Part shown: positions 12,456 through 24,565 of the stretch, piece after piece
How positions within the stretch are numbered: position 1 is the stretch's first letter
How the letters are laid out: each line of letters begins with the position of its first letter
Assembly: GCF_947179165.1 (NCBI RefSeq)
Contig: NC_077238.1
Location: 72,978,757-73,042,756, forward strand
Reading direction: 5' to 3'
DNA length: 64,000 nt
From: Solanum dulcamara
Lineage: Eukaryota; Streptophyta; Magnoliopsida; Solanales; Solanaceae
Translations under genes and position numbers: made by a program
The notes under the pieces: model-generated
The model's database searches: none
The model's input: only the letters and a program-made list of their open reading frames with translations
What the model was told of the DNA's origin: nothing

Positions 12456-13486
12456 TAATTTCAGTAAGTCGAGATTGAGGTTTTATCTCAAAACACAAAA
12501 TAATTCTTTAACTTGCAAAAATGATATTTCCTTGGGAATCTGAGCAAAAAAAAGAGTTTCAATTAAATGAGGAGATTCATATAATTATTTAGGACTGATA
12601 GTAAAAAGAATAGTGCATTTCGAAGGTTGTATAAGGACATTACGGTCATTTTAGTAAAAATTAATTTGTCGGTGCAAAAAGGTGTTGGTGTAGACCTTAT
12701 ACTGACTAGACTATTCTACTTTTAGTGATGGAAAATGAACTTTAGAGACCAATTTTTTTTAAAGCCTGAACATTGTATTAAATCTCAAACCATGTTTACT
12801 TGGTATTTTGAGTATATATGGAGTTCTAGAGCCAAAAATTGAGTGATTTTTGACAAAGAAAATTGAGAATTTTCGCTTTACATTTAAAAATTGTACTACT
12901 TTTATTTGGAGCTAATAAAGACTCAGTTTTGATGTAATTTCATATTGAGGTACTTATATTATGGGTAAACTGTGCTTTACATTTAAAAATTGTACTACTT
13001 TTATTTAGAGCTGATAAAGACTCGGTTTTGATGTAATTTCATATTGAGGTACTTATATTATGGGTAAACCGATTTTCGTATCAAATTTCTTATTTATCGA
13101 TTATTTCATAGTTTAAACTATGTAAGAGCATGAAAATGGGAAGTTTGAGCCAACGTTAAGAAATCACATTTGTATGATTTGAGGGTCTATTTTAACTCAC
13201 TCTTGACAAAATTTTAGATTTGAGTACCTACTATAGGGGTAATCTAATTTTTAAAGAAAATCATTATTTTTTCATTTGGAGCTCAGGGTTGACTTGTTTC
13301 GCCCAGGATAGAAGTATAACAATGTGGGTGTCTACACATTCATTTATCACCTAGATTATGTAGTTTACCAAATTGAGATTGTTCCTAAGCTCTATGGAAG
13401 GGCAAGGTGATAAATTTATTTTTCAAGCTTTGTTTTAGGCATGTTGAAACGTTTTTTGACTCTTTTCAAAGTGTCCATGTATCGAT
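12456..13486. other. AT-rich spacer, no gene
   Basis: No coding region, RNA gene or known element end is recognised between solo LTR 2 and the nested gypsy cluster. Its only clear structure is a 99-base tandem duplication. Confidence 0.5.
12875..13072. repeat. 99-bp tandem duplication
   Basis: Two head-to-tail copies start at 12875 and 12974 (both GCTTTACATTTAAAAATTG). They differ at only a few positions, such as TTTGGAGCTAAT versus TTTAGAGCTGAT, so this is a fairly recent local duplication in non-coding DNA. Confidence 0.9.
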
Positions 13487-13635
13487 TGTAATGACTCTGG
13501 AAGTCATTTTTATAAATTTTTGGAAAATTATCATTTTACCCCTCTCGAAAGATGCTCGACTCTTGTTTGATCAGTAGATGAGGTTAGAATTGAAATCGGG
13601 TCAAAATGTTTATATATTTGGAAGCTTTAAGAAGA

Positions 13636-16600
13636 TGTAATGACCCTCCAGGTCATTTCCTCCATTTTTCTGATATTTTCAATGTTTAAAGCATTTCTGT
13701 AATGACCCCAAGTCATTTATGGCTTGCTAGCACTGATAGTTCGGTCTCCTGGCCATTCATTTCAGTTTTATGTTTGTTTCCTTATTTTGGATCTCTTAGA
13801 GTTTAAATGGAGGACTTCAGTCGAAAGTCCATAAAATGGCCTTAAAACTAAATTCTAATGGTTCCATCAGCTTCAGAATGACCAAATTAGGCTAGTAGCA
13901 TGGTCGACACAAGTTTCAAGGCTTTCGATGCGAGTTTGGGGATATTTGGCGCTTTAGAATTTGAAAATTGACGTAAGGTTGACTTTGGTCAACATTCTTA
14001 GTAAACGGACTCAGATTGACATTTTGTTTGAAATGTTGAGTTTGGTCTAGAATAACCTTTTATACGGTTTCTGAGGCATCCAGTCCCATTCCAATCCTAC
14101 TTGTTTATTTTGGATTAAAATGACCCTTGGGTGTGGGACCTACTTTTTGTCGAGATGATCTCAGATGAAAATTCTGAGTGCTCCTATGAGTCTAGAATGT
14201 CAAATTTAGTAGGGTAGCATAGTTTGTTTGCCTGAAGGGTTCCGAATGAATCTCGAGCACCCTGTTATAGTTTATCAAACCTTAATCTTGGGCTGGTGCC
14301 ACCTAGTCTTCTTCTCCTTCGCGAGCCTAGGGACATGTGAGTGCAACCTTGGCATCTTGGGCATCGCATTGGCGGGCCCCCAGCTATGTTCGCAAAGGTC
14401 AGTGGTGGCTGCCTTTCATGTTCGTGGGCTAGGCACCGCATTCGCAAAGGACTGTAAGAATCCTCTTCCGCGTTCGCAGGACCTTTTCTCTGTGTTCACG
14501 AATGGCAATTGTTTCCTGGTCTTTAAATAAGACCAAACCCATTTTTGGTAGTCTTCTCCAAACTTCAAAGTTCCATATATTGAGCTCTAGACCTCCGTTT
14601 TGGGTGATTCAAAGTCCTAGGAGTCCGAAATTAGTGTGGCTACATAGTGGAGTGTTTGGAAATAGTTGGGTAATATCTATTTGATGTAAATTTCATAAAC
14701 TACCTGCTGTCCATGTTAGCTTTAATGGCCATTTATTTGCATGGGCTATTTTACCCTAATTTCGAGTATCAAATTTTGTTGTAATTTGAAACAAAAGTTC
14801 ATTAAGATCGAATGAACCTTTTCATGGAGTCGAATTTGGGGTTTCTGGTGCAGGTCCCATAATCCCATTTTAGTCTTGATTTGAGTCTATCTCCGTAAAA
14901 TGTGAATTTTGGTGTCAAAATATTCGTATTGACATTGTGATCGATATTTTTTTAGCGTGGAGGATATTGGAGGTGATTCTGTGGTGGAAAGCTCAAATTA
15001 GTGGAATTACAGTGTGCGTGATCGGCTTTGAGGTAGGCTACAGTCTCCCACTTTACTAAGCTTTAGTAGATATTGTCTAGTATTTATTTCATATGATTTA
15101 GGTTTGTAGTTGCCGAGTTTAGGACTTTTCTCCTTCTATTCCATTTTTCTTGACTCCAAGTGAGCCTCAGACTAGCGTAGTCTCTTGAAATCCTTATCTT
15201 AGGTCTGTGGCTTTAGTTGCATGTTAGATTGGCGAGATTATCCTTCTTAGGATTGGTATTGATGGCCTTAGACTAGGTTGGAGCCTTAGATGATTCAGTT
15301 GTGTTTCATTGACCTTATAGCTAGGTGTAGCTTTCGATAGGGGCAGTTACAGTGGGTGTGCCATTTTGCTAATTCCTAGACCTTTGTAGCTCATCCTAGC
15401 CGTAGGTTTGACATAGCCATGCTCGTTGGGAGCTAAGATTGCATATTTTGGGTTAAGGCGTCAATCCTAGAGATAGTTTCTCCCTTACCTGATACTAAGT
15501 TATTCCCCGATTACTTCACTTTTTGTTTAGCAGTAGTGTTGTGATGCCATTATATCTATTACCTATTGATGGGGCCAAGTTCATATCCGATTAGTGATTG
15601 GATCCCAGAATAGTTTATTTTCCTTGATAGCAAGATATGACTTGATTTATTATGCAGACTGTGTATGTGTCTTGTTTGAATATTGGTGATGGCATGAATG
15701 CATTGATTGAGAAAAGTCATTCATTTTGTGGTACGATCCTGGTATTGTCATTGGATTGTCAATACTATTTTAAGTGGACATTCTCACACTTTTCACTACT
15801 TTCTAAATTGGTTTTAAGAGGAGTCATACCACCTGGACTACTTTGATAAATAGGTTTTGAGATTTACAAGGCATCGAGGACGTGCTCCTTTTTAGACAAA
15901 CAGTTTTAGAGGCATCGAGGATGCCCTCAGTTTTTATTGATATCTGGTGCGGTATCGCCTTTTTTACACTTTGGCTGCATCTGGGATGCCTTTAGCATGT
16001 ACTTGATTATCCAGCGCGGTGTCGCCCCTTTCTATATCGACTTGGCTTCTTAGTCTCCAATATCACTGTGGGGATACTATATGTTTATGTAAGACTTGGT
16101 TTAGGCCAAAGCAGTGTATATGGACTTCCTGTGTCCCCTATGGGCCTCGCTGGCCAGTGCACCACTAAACTAAATGAGGGACCTACATGGGCCCCACCTG
16201 GCAGGCCAAGGGCTAGAGTAGGTCTATATACTTGTTTTTGTTGATCTTCAGAGCCACTAATGATGTCACTAATTTTTACTATGGACACGCATTCATCAGC
16301 ATCACCAATCACTAATACACTTGTTTGCTGTTTGGTAACCCGATTTTATAGGGGTTGGGGTATGTTTGCCATTATTTGTACATTCTGGGGATATGGGCGT
16401 CCGATCAGTTTTATTTCATTATACTTGTACTTACATCTTGTTGTATTGTAGTGAATCTATAGGGTGTCCTAGTTTGGACTTGTGCTTTGTATTTTTCTGC
16501 TAGGTTCTATCAGATTAGTCCGTAGGTGGCTATTTGTATTAGCGGTGATATTTAGTATTCCATTCTTGAGTAGTTGGCTCCTATGGTTCCTTCTTATCGT

Positions 16601-17241
16601 AAATAGGTTGTTGGATGGTGCTTTCAGGTGCATTTCTTGACTGTTCTCTTTTCGCAATATACCCTTCGCCTTGTTTCTTGTCTATATTATTTTAGTTCCT
16701 GATTAGTTACTTGTGCTGTATTTACCTTGTTATATGTAATCTATACTTTCTTTATCTGTGGAGCTCAATCGACTTATGCCTACTAAGCACCATTCATTGG
16801 TACTCATACTACACTTCTGCACCCTACATATCATACTACAAATTATCACCATTGATTTGGACTGGTGCGGAGCAACTGTTGATTCTGAGATTGGGTGATC
16901 TCCTGGCATTTGGAGTTGACGATTTCCATTCTTTTTGGCTTGGACTAGTCTTTACTTTCTTTCGAAGACTTTCTGTACTTATATTTGTATTTTAAAAGCC
17001 TTGTTCTCCTATTTTGATTTAGATGCTCGATTACTAACTGATGTCAGGTCTTAGGGTGGTTTCTTGTGTTTTACTTCAGATGTGCTCTTTCTTCTCATAG
17101 AAATTTACTTTTGGCTTATTTGGTTCATATTTTTCATGATAGCCCATTGCCTCTAGTTCTAGGCTAAGGGTTAAGGGTTAGGCTTACCTATTGGTAGGTG
17201 TTAGCATGTGCCATCTTGATCTGAGAAATTAGGTCATGACA
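13636..17241 (+). mobile_element. Solo LTR, gypsy subfamily A (copy a)
   Basis: The segment begins TGTAATGACCCTCCAGG and ends GGTCATGACA, with GAAGA before and GGAGA after it (four of five match). It is 3.6 kb long without a coding domain. The same start is found at 21641, 26359, 36922 and 41436. It contains a TTCGCAAAGG-type cassette (about 14300-14515), a GAGGTAGGCTACAG donor-like motif at 15030 and GGCATCGAGGAYGC repeats (15868-16032). Because part of the surrounding LTR is missing, the insertion may not have been clean. Confidence 0.75.
14300..14515 (+). repeat. TTCGCGAAGG-type cassette in LTR copy a
   Basis: Degenerate repeats such as TTCGCGAGCC, TTCGCAAAGG and CGTTCGCAGG recur every 20-40 bases. 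Open frames across this block on both strands have no recognisable protein motif. Equivalent blocks lie near 22320-22610, 27000-27245 and 31370-31610. Confidence 0.7.
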
Positions 17242-17399
17242 GGAGACCTCGAATCTTTATTTCAACCATTCAAATGAGTTTGGAAGGTTGAACATAGTGG
17301 GTTTACATATTTTGTTGTGTGCATGGAATTCTGAACAAATTCCGAGGGTCCATTCAAAATCATTCTGGTTCCTATGTTAGCTGTCACTGTTGGTTTCTG

Positions 17400-17605
17400 G
17401 TGTTTGATGACTTCTGTCTTAGCAATCGGGATCCCTTAGGCGAGATTGCATAGCTTAAAATCATTATGCATCATAATTGTGTGGCTCTTAGCTCGATTGC
17501 ATAAGTCAAAAGTGGGGTTGACTTAATTCCTTCTTTGCTATTGCATGAGGGGTGTCGCGATTGCATGGAGGGTGCCACGATCGCATAGAACAAAATACAT
17601 GGCCA
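17400..17605 (+). repeat. GCGATTGCATA-type cassette in LTR B
   Basis: Repeats of GATTGCATAG, GATTGCATAAG and GATCGCATAG occupy the place where subfamily A carries TTCGCGAAGG units. It lies downstream of the conserved ATTCTGAACAAATTCCGAG segment. Confidence 0.65.
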
Positions 17606-18529
17606 GATTTTAATTCCTTAAAATCGTGATTTCTTCCCTTTTCTCCATTGTAGACCCTTAGAACTCACCCCTAGGTGATTCAAGGAGAAATTTCAAGACT
17701 TAAAGTATTGGGAAAGTAATTTTATTATTGAATCTTCATTACCCATTGTTTATCTATCTATTTTAACTCAAAATCTCATGATTTCAAATCCAAAAATTGG
17801 GGTTTTTTTCAAGAACTTTGATATTGTTTTTTATGTTTTTCGAGATGATTTCTAATTCAATTATCGATGCGATTTCATGTGTGAGTTCCTAAATTCATGT
17901 GTAATATGTTTTTCAATACAAATTCTAGATTTACCCTTGTCCCTCAGGCTTGACTTTTTGGGGTAAATATAGACACCGTTTCAAGAAATGACAATATGGG
18001 TATCATTGTTCATGATTTCTTATAGAGATCTTATATTTGAATATATTGTGTAGAATCGGAGGCTCGGCATAAGGAAAGGCTCAGAGTTGACCCAATTTTC
18101 TATTTTCTGAGGTAAGTGGACCTAGTTGACTCTTTTACAAAGGGCTTTAGACTCTATGTGTTGAATCTTTGTGATTGGGAGTAATGAGAAATAATGGGGT
18201 TGCGCATGTGGATAAAGTGACTAGTATTCACCCGCACACTAGAGTCAAGCATATGGGGTTATTTGTACTTATTGAGTCACCTATTGTATATGATATTATG
18301 TATGGCTTGGGATGGGTATTATGGTTCCTTGTTTGTGTTATGCCTATGAGTGGCCCTATTTATTCATTGAGTGAAAATTGTCATCCTCTCATTATAGATA
18401 TGATCTTGCTTACTTTCTATATCACTGATACACTGATATGAGATAACTCTATGACAAATGGATGAATCTATGTGAAAAAGAAAGACAAAGAGTATATGAT
18501 TAGAGGGACGTACCCCACACCGGGATTAT

Positions 18530-19762
18530 TGTTACACCCCGTACTTTTGTACCTTGGAACGCGTTCTTAAGTAGTTTGAAAGGCTCTTGAGTTTCTTGAA
18601 AGGATCGTAAGCCTCTTAAGTTTTTTAAAGATTCTTAAGACTTCTTAAGAACTCTTAAGCTTCTGAAGAGTTTTCATGTGAGCCGGATAATCTATAATGC
18701 TACCAAACAACTCTAAGGAAAGGAGAATGTAATACCCCATAGTAGAGAAGATTGGAAATGGAATCATAGAAATCCAGAAGGAATTGGAGGCCAAGTAGTG
18801 AGTCGTAGGACTCACCTTACTTGTGCAAGCTATTACTTTGGATGTGTTATATACGTAATCTACCAACTTGGAAATCTTACATACTTAAGCTACTTGAGTA
18901 CATACTAAGCTTACGTAGCAAGGATTACATAGGTTCGTAAAATAAGACGAGATTATAAAACCACAAGAGGGAGAAGGAAGCAACACGTGGTAGCAATGGA
19001 GTGTGCCACATGGCAGAAGATGGATGGTTCATATGGCAGCAGCTGGAGCAAGTAGGGGTGGGCTCCACCGCTATGTGGTAGCCCGTGATGGGAAGACATG
19101 GTGTGTTGGCCCAATAAGGGCTTGACACGTGTCACCACTTAGGATATGACATGTGTCACCCCTAAAGTAGCCTATATATACATGTCTTATGACTCATTAA
19201 GCTCTACATTTCTCTAGAAAACTCAAGACCCAATAATAAAAAAGAAACCCTAGAATTAAGGAGAAAGGAGGGGCGGCCAACAATAGAAAAAAAAGGGCTA
19301 AAGGTAAGGCTCCTATTTCATTCTATAAATAAATTACCTAAGGTATACCATGATGATATGAAGGAGTTAGTAACGTAAAATTTTGATTTGGAGCAGCACC
19401 AAAAGGACAACAAGCAGCCACAAAGTTTTAGTCGCGTCAAAAAGGTTTCCGAGGTGAATTTTGGTGAGTTTCGAGCAAGGTAAGGTTTCTCTTTCAAATT
19501 GGAGTTTATGATTTGTTTATGAGGTATATTACATATCTTAAATGAGGTTGAAAGTAGAAAAATTGTATATGGTTGCTCACTACTCTACTCGTGCATACTG
19601 TAACCCTTCCAACACCGAGTCCCGGGCCGGCAACATAATAATGCGCAGTTCATTGCATTATCTACCAAGTCCCTCACTAAAGGGCCGGGTACGCTATATG
19701 AAGACATGATAATGCAATGATATGATCAACTCACCGAGTCTCTCACTAGAGGGACAGCAATG

Positions 19763-19830
<68 letters not shown>

Positions 19831-20481
19831 ATGATGATGTGATTTGATAAGGGGATGATGACGTTGGGCCTATGATGGTCTAACAGATATGATTCACCGA
19901 GTCCCTAAAAGGGCTGGCTATATTGTATGATATGAGCATGCATGTTTGTTTTTATGATTCACAAGGTACAGGTACAGTATTTTCTTAAGTATCATATTTA
20001 TTCCCTGACTCTCTTTATTTCAGATATGCTTTCAGTTATGCTTTATATATTCAGTATATATTTCGTACTGACCCCTCTTTCTTTGAGGGGCTGCGTTCAT
20101 TCCCGCAGGTACAAATATACACTAGGAGACCCGCCAGCGTAGGAGTCCCACTCAGTAGTTCAGAGCACTCCATTATGCCGGAGCCTAGTTTGGTACTAGA
20201 CCTTGATGTATATATTTATTTATTCACGGGTACGGAAGGGGACCTGTCCCAACTTATGCTATCGTTATGCCCTTAGAGTTCTGTAGATATGTGTGTGAGT
20301 TGTATATGTACGTGGACATAATTGTGCCTATATGTTACAATAGCCTTGTCGGCTTATATATTATCTTGTCTGTTGGCACACTATGATTTAAATAGGAAAC
20401 AAGTTTACTTATAGTTAGCAAGGGTACACGCGAGTGTCCAGGTTGGGCACCCATCACAGCCTACGGGTTTAGATCGTGACA
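18530..20481 (+). mobile_element. Solo LTR, subfamily C, perfect TSD
   Basis: The segment begins TGTTACACCCCGTAC and ends TTAGATCGTGACA. It is flanked by perfect 5-base duplications ATTAT (18525-18529 and 20482-20486). It is 1.95 kb with no coding domain, so it is a solo LTR inserted into the 5' LTR of G1. It holds a long TA microsatellite, two AAGGTAAGG donor-like motifs near 19302 and 19478, and repeated CCGAGTCCCTCACTA segments between 19610 and 19910. Confidence 0.92.
19763..19823. repeat. (TA)n microsatellite
   Basis: About 58 bases of nearly pure TA dinucleotide repeat sit inside the subfamily C solo LTR, followed by GTGTGTG and GATGATGATG. Length polymorphism is likely. Confidence 0.97.
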
Positions 20482-21351
20482 ATTATATACAAATATCATT
20501 TTAAGAGACGATCTGTACATCTGGGATGATTTATTTATGTGATTTCAAGGGACGTGCCCCATACCGAGGTAAGTACATGGACTGATATGTCCCTCACAAG
20601 TCCTTACTGGCCACTAAGTTACGGTTGTGTATCAGTAGGTCAAACATGCATCACTCTCTATATCATTGCATTGCAATGGCACCTCATTATCATTGGTTGA
20701 TGTTTGTGAATGATCTATTAATATTGGTGATTGACTCCTCTTGTAGGTGCTACTTGAATTCCCCTTTTCCCTATTATTGACATTGTTGGGAATCAAATGG
20801 TATTACTTATTCACTGAGTTACTTCTAATACCTTATATCCTTAGTTGCTATTGTATATTCTATGATGTCTTGATTGATGATTTGTTTTCCTTTGGTAAGG
20901 GTCATCTAGGAATATTGCTGAGTACCCGTTGTTATTTTGGTGCTTATTCTCTTGACTTTCTACTCTTGTATAGGTCACGTGCCCGGTACATCCGGATCTC
21001 CTTCCCATATTAGTGTTTGAGGCTTGCACTTTTGAGTATGTGAGGTAGCTACTAGTTTCTTCAGCAGATGTCAAATACCCTTTATTTATGTATTTATTCT
21101 ATTCTAGAAGATGAAACATACAGACATGTATTTTCTTTGAATCTGTATTATTATCTAGTGGCTTCTACAAGTGACACCAGGTTCTGGAGAAGGTTTTATA
21201 TCTATATATATTATAAACTTTGTGTAGTGTTTTATCAGTTCTTTACTTACTCTTCTTATTCTACATTTACCCTTGTTGAGTGTTGTTTAGGCTTACCTAT
21301 TTAGGTGGGATAAGACAAGTGCTACCACACCCAGTTTTTTTGATCGTGACA

Positions 21352-21640
21352 AATTAGTATTAGATACGTAGGTTCTTAGGTCTCATATATTTATAAGCCA
21401 AGTCTAGTAGAGTTTGGATGATTGATGTGGAGTCGTCTGTTTCTTATCATCGAGAGGCTACGAGGAATGTTAAAAAATCTCCATTTTGTTCATTCATACT
21501 CATTGTGCGTGATTACTTCCGTGAGGATTGAGTTATCGCATATTCTTTTGTCGGATGGCTAGAATGAGAGTTGATGCTGATGGTAGAAAAGGGGAGGCAG
21601 TCCTCGAGCGTGTTGTTGAGACCCAAGCTAGGTGTAAAGG
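21352..21640 (+). pseudogene. G1 leader and start of gag
   Basis: After the primer-binding site comes a leader and an ATG at 21556 opening MARMRVDADGRKGEA, typical of the basic N-terminus of gypsy gag. The frame runs to CKG at 21640, where element G2 is inserted. The frame resumes with GEARVRVRGHAR at 30150, so gag was one unit before the insertion. Gag would form the capsid-like particle that packages element RNA. It cannot be made as it stands, because the continuation has early stops. Its neighbour LTR provided its promoter. Confidence 0.6.
21355..21364 (+). other. Decayed primer-binding site of G1
   Basis: TAGTATTAGA lies three bases after the LTR end. It corresponds to TGGTATCAGA, the complement of initiator methionine tRNA used by plant retrotransposons, with one G-to-A and one C-to-T change. 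Confidence 0.6.
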
Positions 21641-24565
21641 TAGTAATGACCCTACAGGTCATTTTCATCATTCTTCGATCTTTCAGAGTTTAGAGCTTTC
21701 CTGCAGTGACCTTATGTCATTTATGACTTACTGGCATTCACATTTCGGTCACCTGATTGCTCGTTTGGGTTTTATGCCCATTTCCTATTTTGGATCTTTT
21801 ATAACTTAAAAAGTTGACTTCGGTCATAACTTCATGTAAACAACCTCAGAACCAATTTCTAACGGTTCCATCATCTCTAAAATATCAAATTAGGCAAGTA
21901 GCATGGTCAGCAGGAGTATCGAGGTAATCAGTATGAGTTTGGGACAATTTGACTCTTTTTCCTTCAAAATTTGGCCAATGGTTGACTTTGGTCAATATTC
22001 TTGGAAAATATGCTCAAATTGAAATTTTGTCAGTGCGGTTAGCTCCAAAATATCGAGTTTGGCCTAGAACGACCCTATGTTTACTTCCCGCGGCTTCTAG
22101 GATAATCACGAGGCCTGTTATGGAACTAGACTCAAATTGGCACTTGGGTGTGGGAACAACTTTCAGTCTTAATGACCTCATATGGAAATTTTGACTGCTT
22201 CGTAGAGTCCAAAATATTGAATTTGGTGGGGTAACATATCTTATTTGCGTGCATGGGATTCCGAATGAATTCCAAAAACCTCGTACGGGATTTTAAACTT
22301 GCCAAAATAGTAGATGCAGCACCTTGCTGGTGCAAGGGTATTTTACTCTTTGCATTCATAGGCATATCTCCGTATTCGCAGAGGCCAAATAAACTAGTCT
22401 TCACATTCCCGGGACCCTTGCCACTTTTGCGGGGTTCAAGGGAGTAAGCCTTTGTATTCGCATGCCAGGGGCCACATTCGCGGAGCTTTTATCCTTTCCC
22501 TCTAAGTTTGCGTACCTCTGGTCGCATTCACGATGGTCAATTTTTCTTTCCACCGCATTCGCAGCCACTTGAGTCGGCTGCATTCGCGAAGGCCACTGGT
22601 GGCCTATCACTTTGATTAAAAAAACCTCACATTTTTATCTTTGTACCAAAATTCAAAGGACTTTATATCATTCATTCCTAGCTCAAGTTAGGTTATTTAA
22701 GCGTATAACTTCAAGATATTTTCATAAGGAATCCGTTGTTGAGCTCATAATCTTGAGGGGAGATTTTTGTGTGAGGTAAAATATCAAATTTATCCGTTGT
22801 TGTTGGGGCTAAGTTTTGGGGATTTTTGCAAGGAACGTTGTAGTGTGATTAGTTTTGTCCATTGAAGCATCATTTGAGGTAAATTTTGTCCTTATGGGAC
22901 TGCCCTCTTTCTTGAATTCGCCATTTATGGTGGAAATTAGGCATGGGCTGTTTTTCTTTGTTTTGAGCATTGAAATGTGGTGTGATTTGGAACACAAGTT
23001 TGTTAATCTCAAATACACCTTTGCACGGAGTCAAATTTAGGATTTCCAATGCTAGTCCACAATCCCATTTTAGACCCAATGTTGGGTTTGACTCTTAAAA
23101 TTATGTTCGTGGTGTCAAAATGTCCATATTGATGAGGTGGTTAATATTTTATTAGTGTGCTGGAAATTGGAGGTGTTTTGGAGGTCGGGAACTTCAAATT
23201 AGAGGATTCAGAGTGCACATGTTCAGCTTTGAGGTAGGTTATGGTCTCCCATTTTTTATTAAACTCTATTATATATTGTGTAGTATATTTTACATTTGAC
23301 TTAGGTGAGTATTTTCCGAGATAGTATTCTTCTTATCCTATTCCCATTTCTTATTCCTGAGTGAGCTTTAAGCTAGAATAGTCCCATGAAATCCTTAGAT
23401 TAGGTTGTGGGCCTTGGCTGTGGCGTTGACTTAGCATTATTATCCTCTTTAGGAGTGATATTGGTATCTTTAGACTAAGTTTGAGCCTTATGTGCTTTAT
23501 GAGGTGTTTAACTTTGTGCTAGGCGTAGCTTTTGATAGGGCTTATTATGGATATAATATCTTTTATACTGGTGCCTGAGATGTCTGGGGATCGTTGTAGC
23601 CATAGGTTTGGCTTAGTTGTTCTTGTTGGGAACTGTGGTGGCATATTTTGGGGTAAGGCATCGATCGTAGCAATATTTCTCCCCCTAACCGATTTTGATC
23701 CATGTCTTGATTGTTTTACTTTTGTTTAATGGTAGGCTGAGGATGCCTCTTTATCTATTACCAATTGATTGGGCCTGAGACCATGCTCGACGAGCGATTA
23801 GATCCCAGGTTAGTCCTTTTTTGCCCTGACAGTGTGGTTTAGCTCGATGTTACTGCTTTTATTGTGTGTTTGCTTATTTGGATGCTGGTGATGGCATGCT
23901 TGTATTCACTGAGCATATTCACTCATTTTATGGTACGATACTTGTATTTCATTGCTTTTTAACTACTATTTTTGGAAAGGATTTCTCATACTTTTACCAC
24001 TTTTAAACTGGTTTTAGAGGGAGTCGTACCACCTGAGATATTGGTTACTATTTTTGAGATCTACAAGGCATCGAGGACGTGCTCTTTTTATACAGACAGT
24101 TTCAGAGGCATCGAGGATGCACTCAGTTTTTATTGATATCTAGTGAAGCATCGCCCTATTATACTATTGGCTGCATTCGGGATGCCTTAGCCTGTACTTA
24201 ATTATCCGGCGTGGCGTTGCCCTTTCTGTATCAACTTGGTTAATCACTCTCTAGTACTACTATGAGGATTATATATGTCTATATAAGACCTGGTTAGGAC
24301 CCAAGCAGTGTATACGAACTTCCCGCATCCCTTATAGGTCCCTCTGGCCAACACACCTTTAAATTAGATGAAGGATCCGCATAAGTCCCACCTAGTAGGC
24401 CGAGGGTCGGGGTGGGTCTATAAACTTATTGTTTTTGTTGATCTCTAAGACCCACCAATGATATCACTGAATTTTACTACAAACTTGCATTCATTAGCAT
24501 CGCCTATCACCAGTATACTTGTATGGTGTAGTCACCCAGTTTTATGAGGGCAGAGGTATGTTTGT
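21641..24565 (+). repeat. Truncated 5' LTR of G2 (subfamily A, copy b)
   Basis: It aligns in order with copies a and c: the GACTTTGGTCAA block near 21982, the TTCGCGGAG cassette near 22320-22610, a GAGGTAGG donor-like motif at 23231 and CATCGAGGACGTGC at 24069. It stops near GTTTGTCATTATTTGTA, which in copy c lies about 880 bases before the end. Confidence 0.72.

Larger units (their letters stand above)
13487..21351 (+). mobile_element. Interrupted 5' LTR of gypsy element G1 (subfamily B)
   Basis: The LTR starts TGTAATGACTCTGG at 13487 and ends TGATCGTGACA at 21351. It is split into about 13487-13635, 17242-18529 and 20487-21351 by two other LTRs. Its first block matches the 5' end of the LTR at 30708, including ACCCCTC and AAGCTTTAAGA. 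Directly after its end comes a decayed methionine-tRNA primer-binding site, so it is a 5' LTR. Roughly 400 bases expected from the 30708 copy are missing at the first break. It carries its own CpG-rich cassette of CGATTGCATA-type units (about 17430-17600) and a TGAGGTAAGTGG donor-like motif at 18108. Confidence 0.72.

Noticed and set aside
14228..14530. 100-codon frame in LTR copy a
   Set aside because: It overlaps the TTCGCGAAGG cassette, has no homology I recognise and is not kept open in copies b and c.
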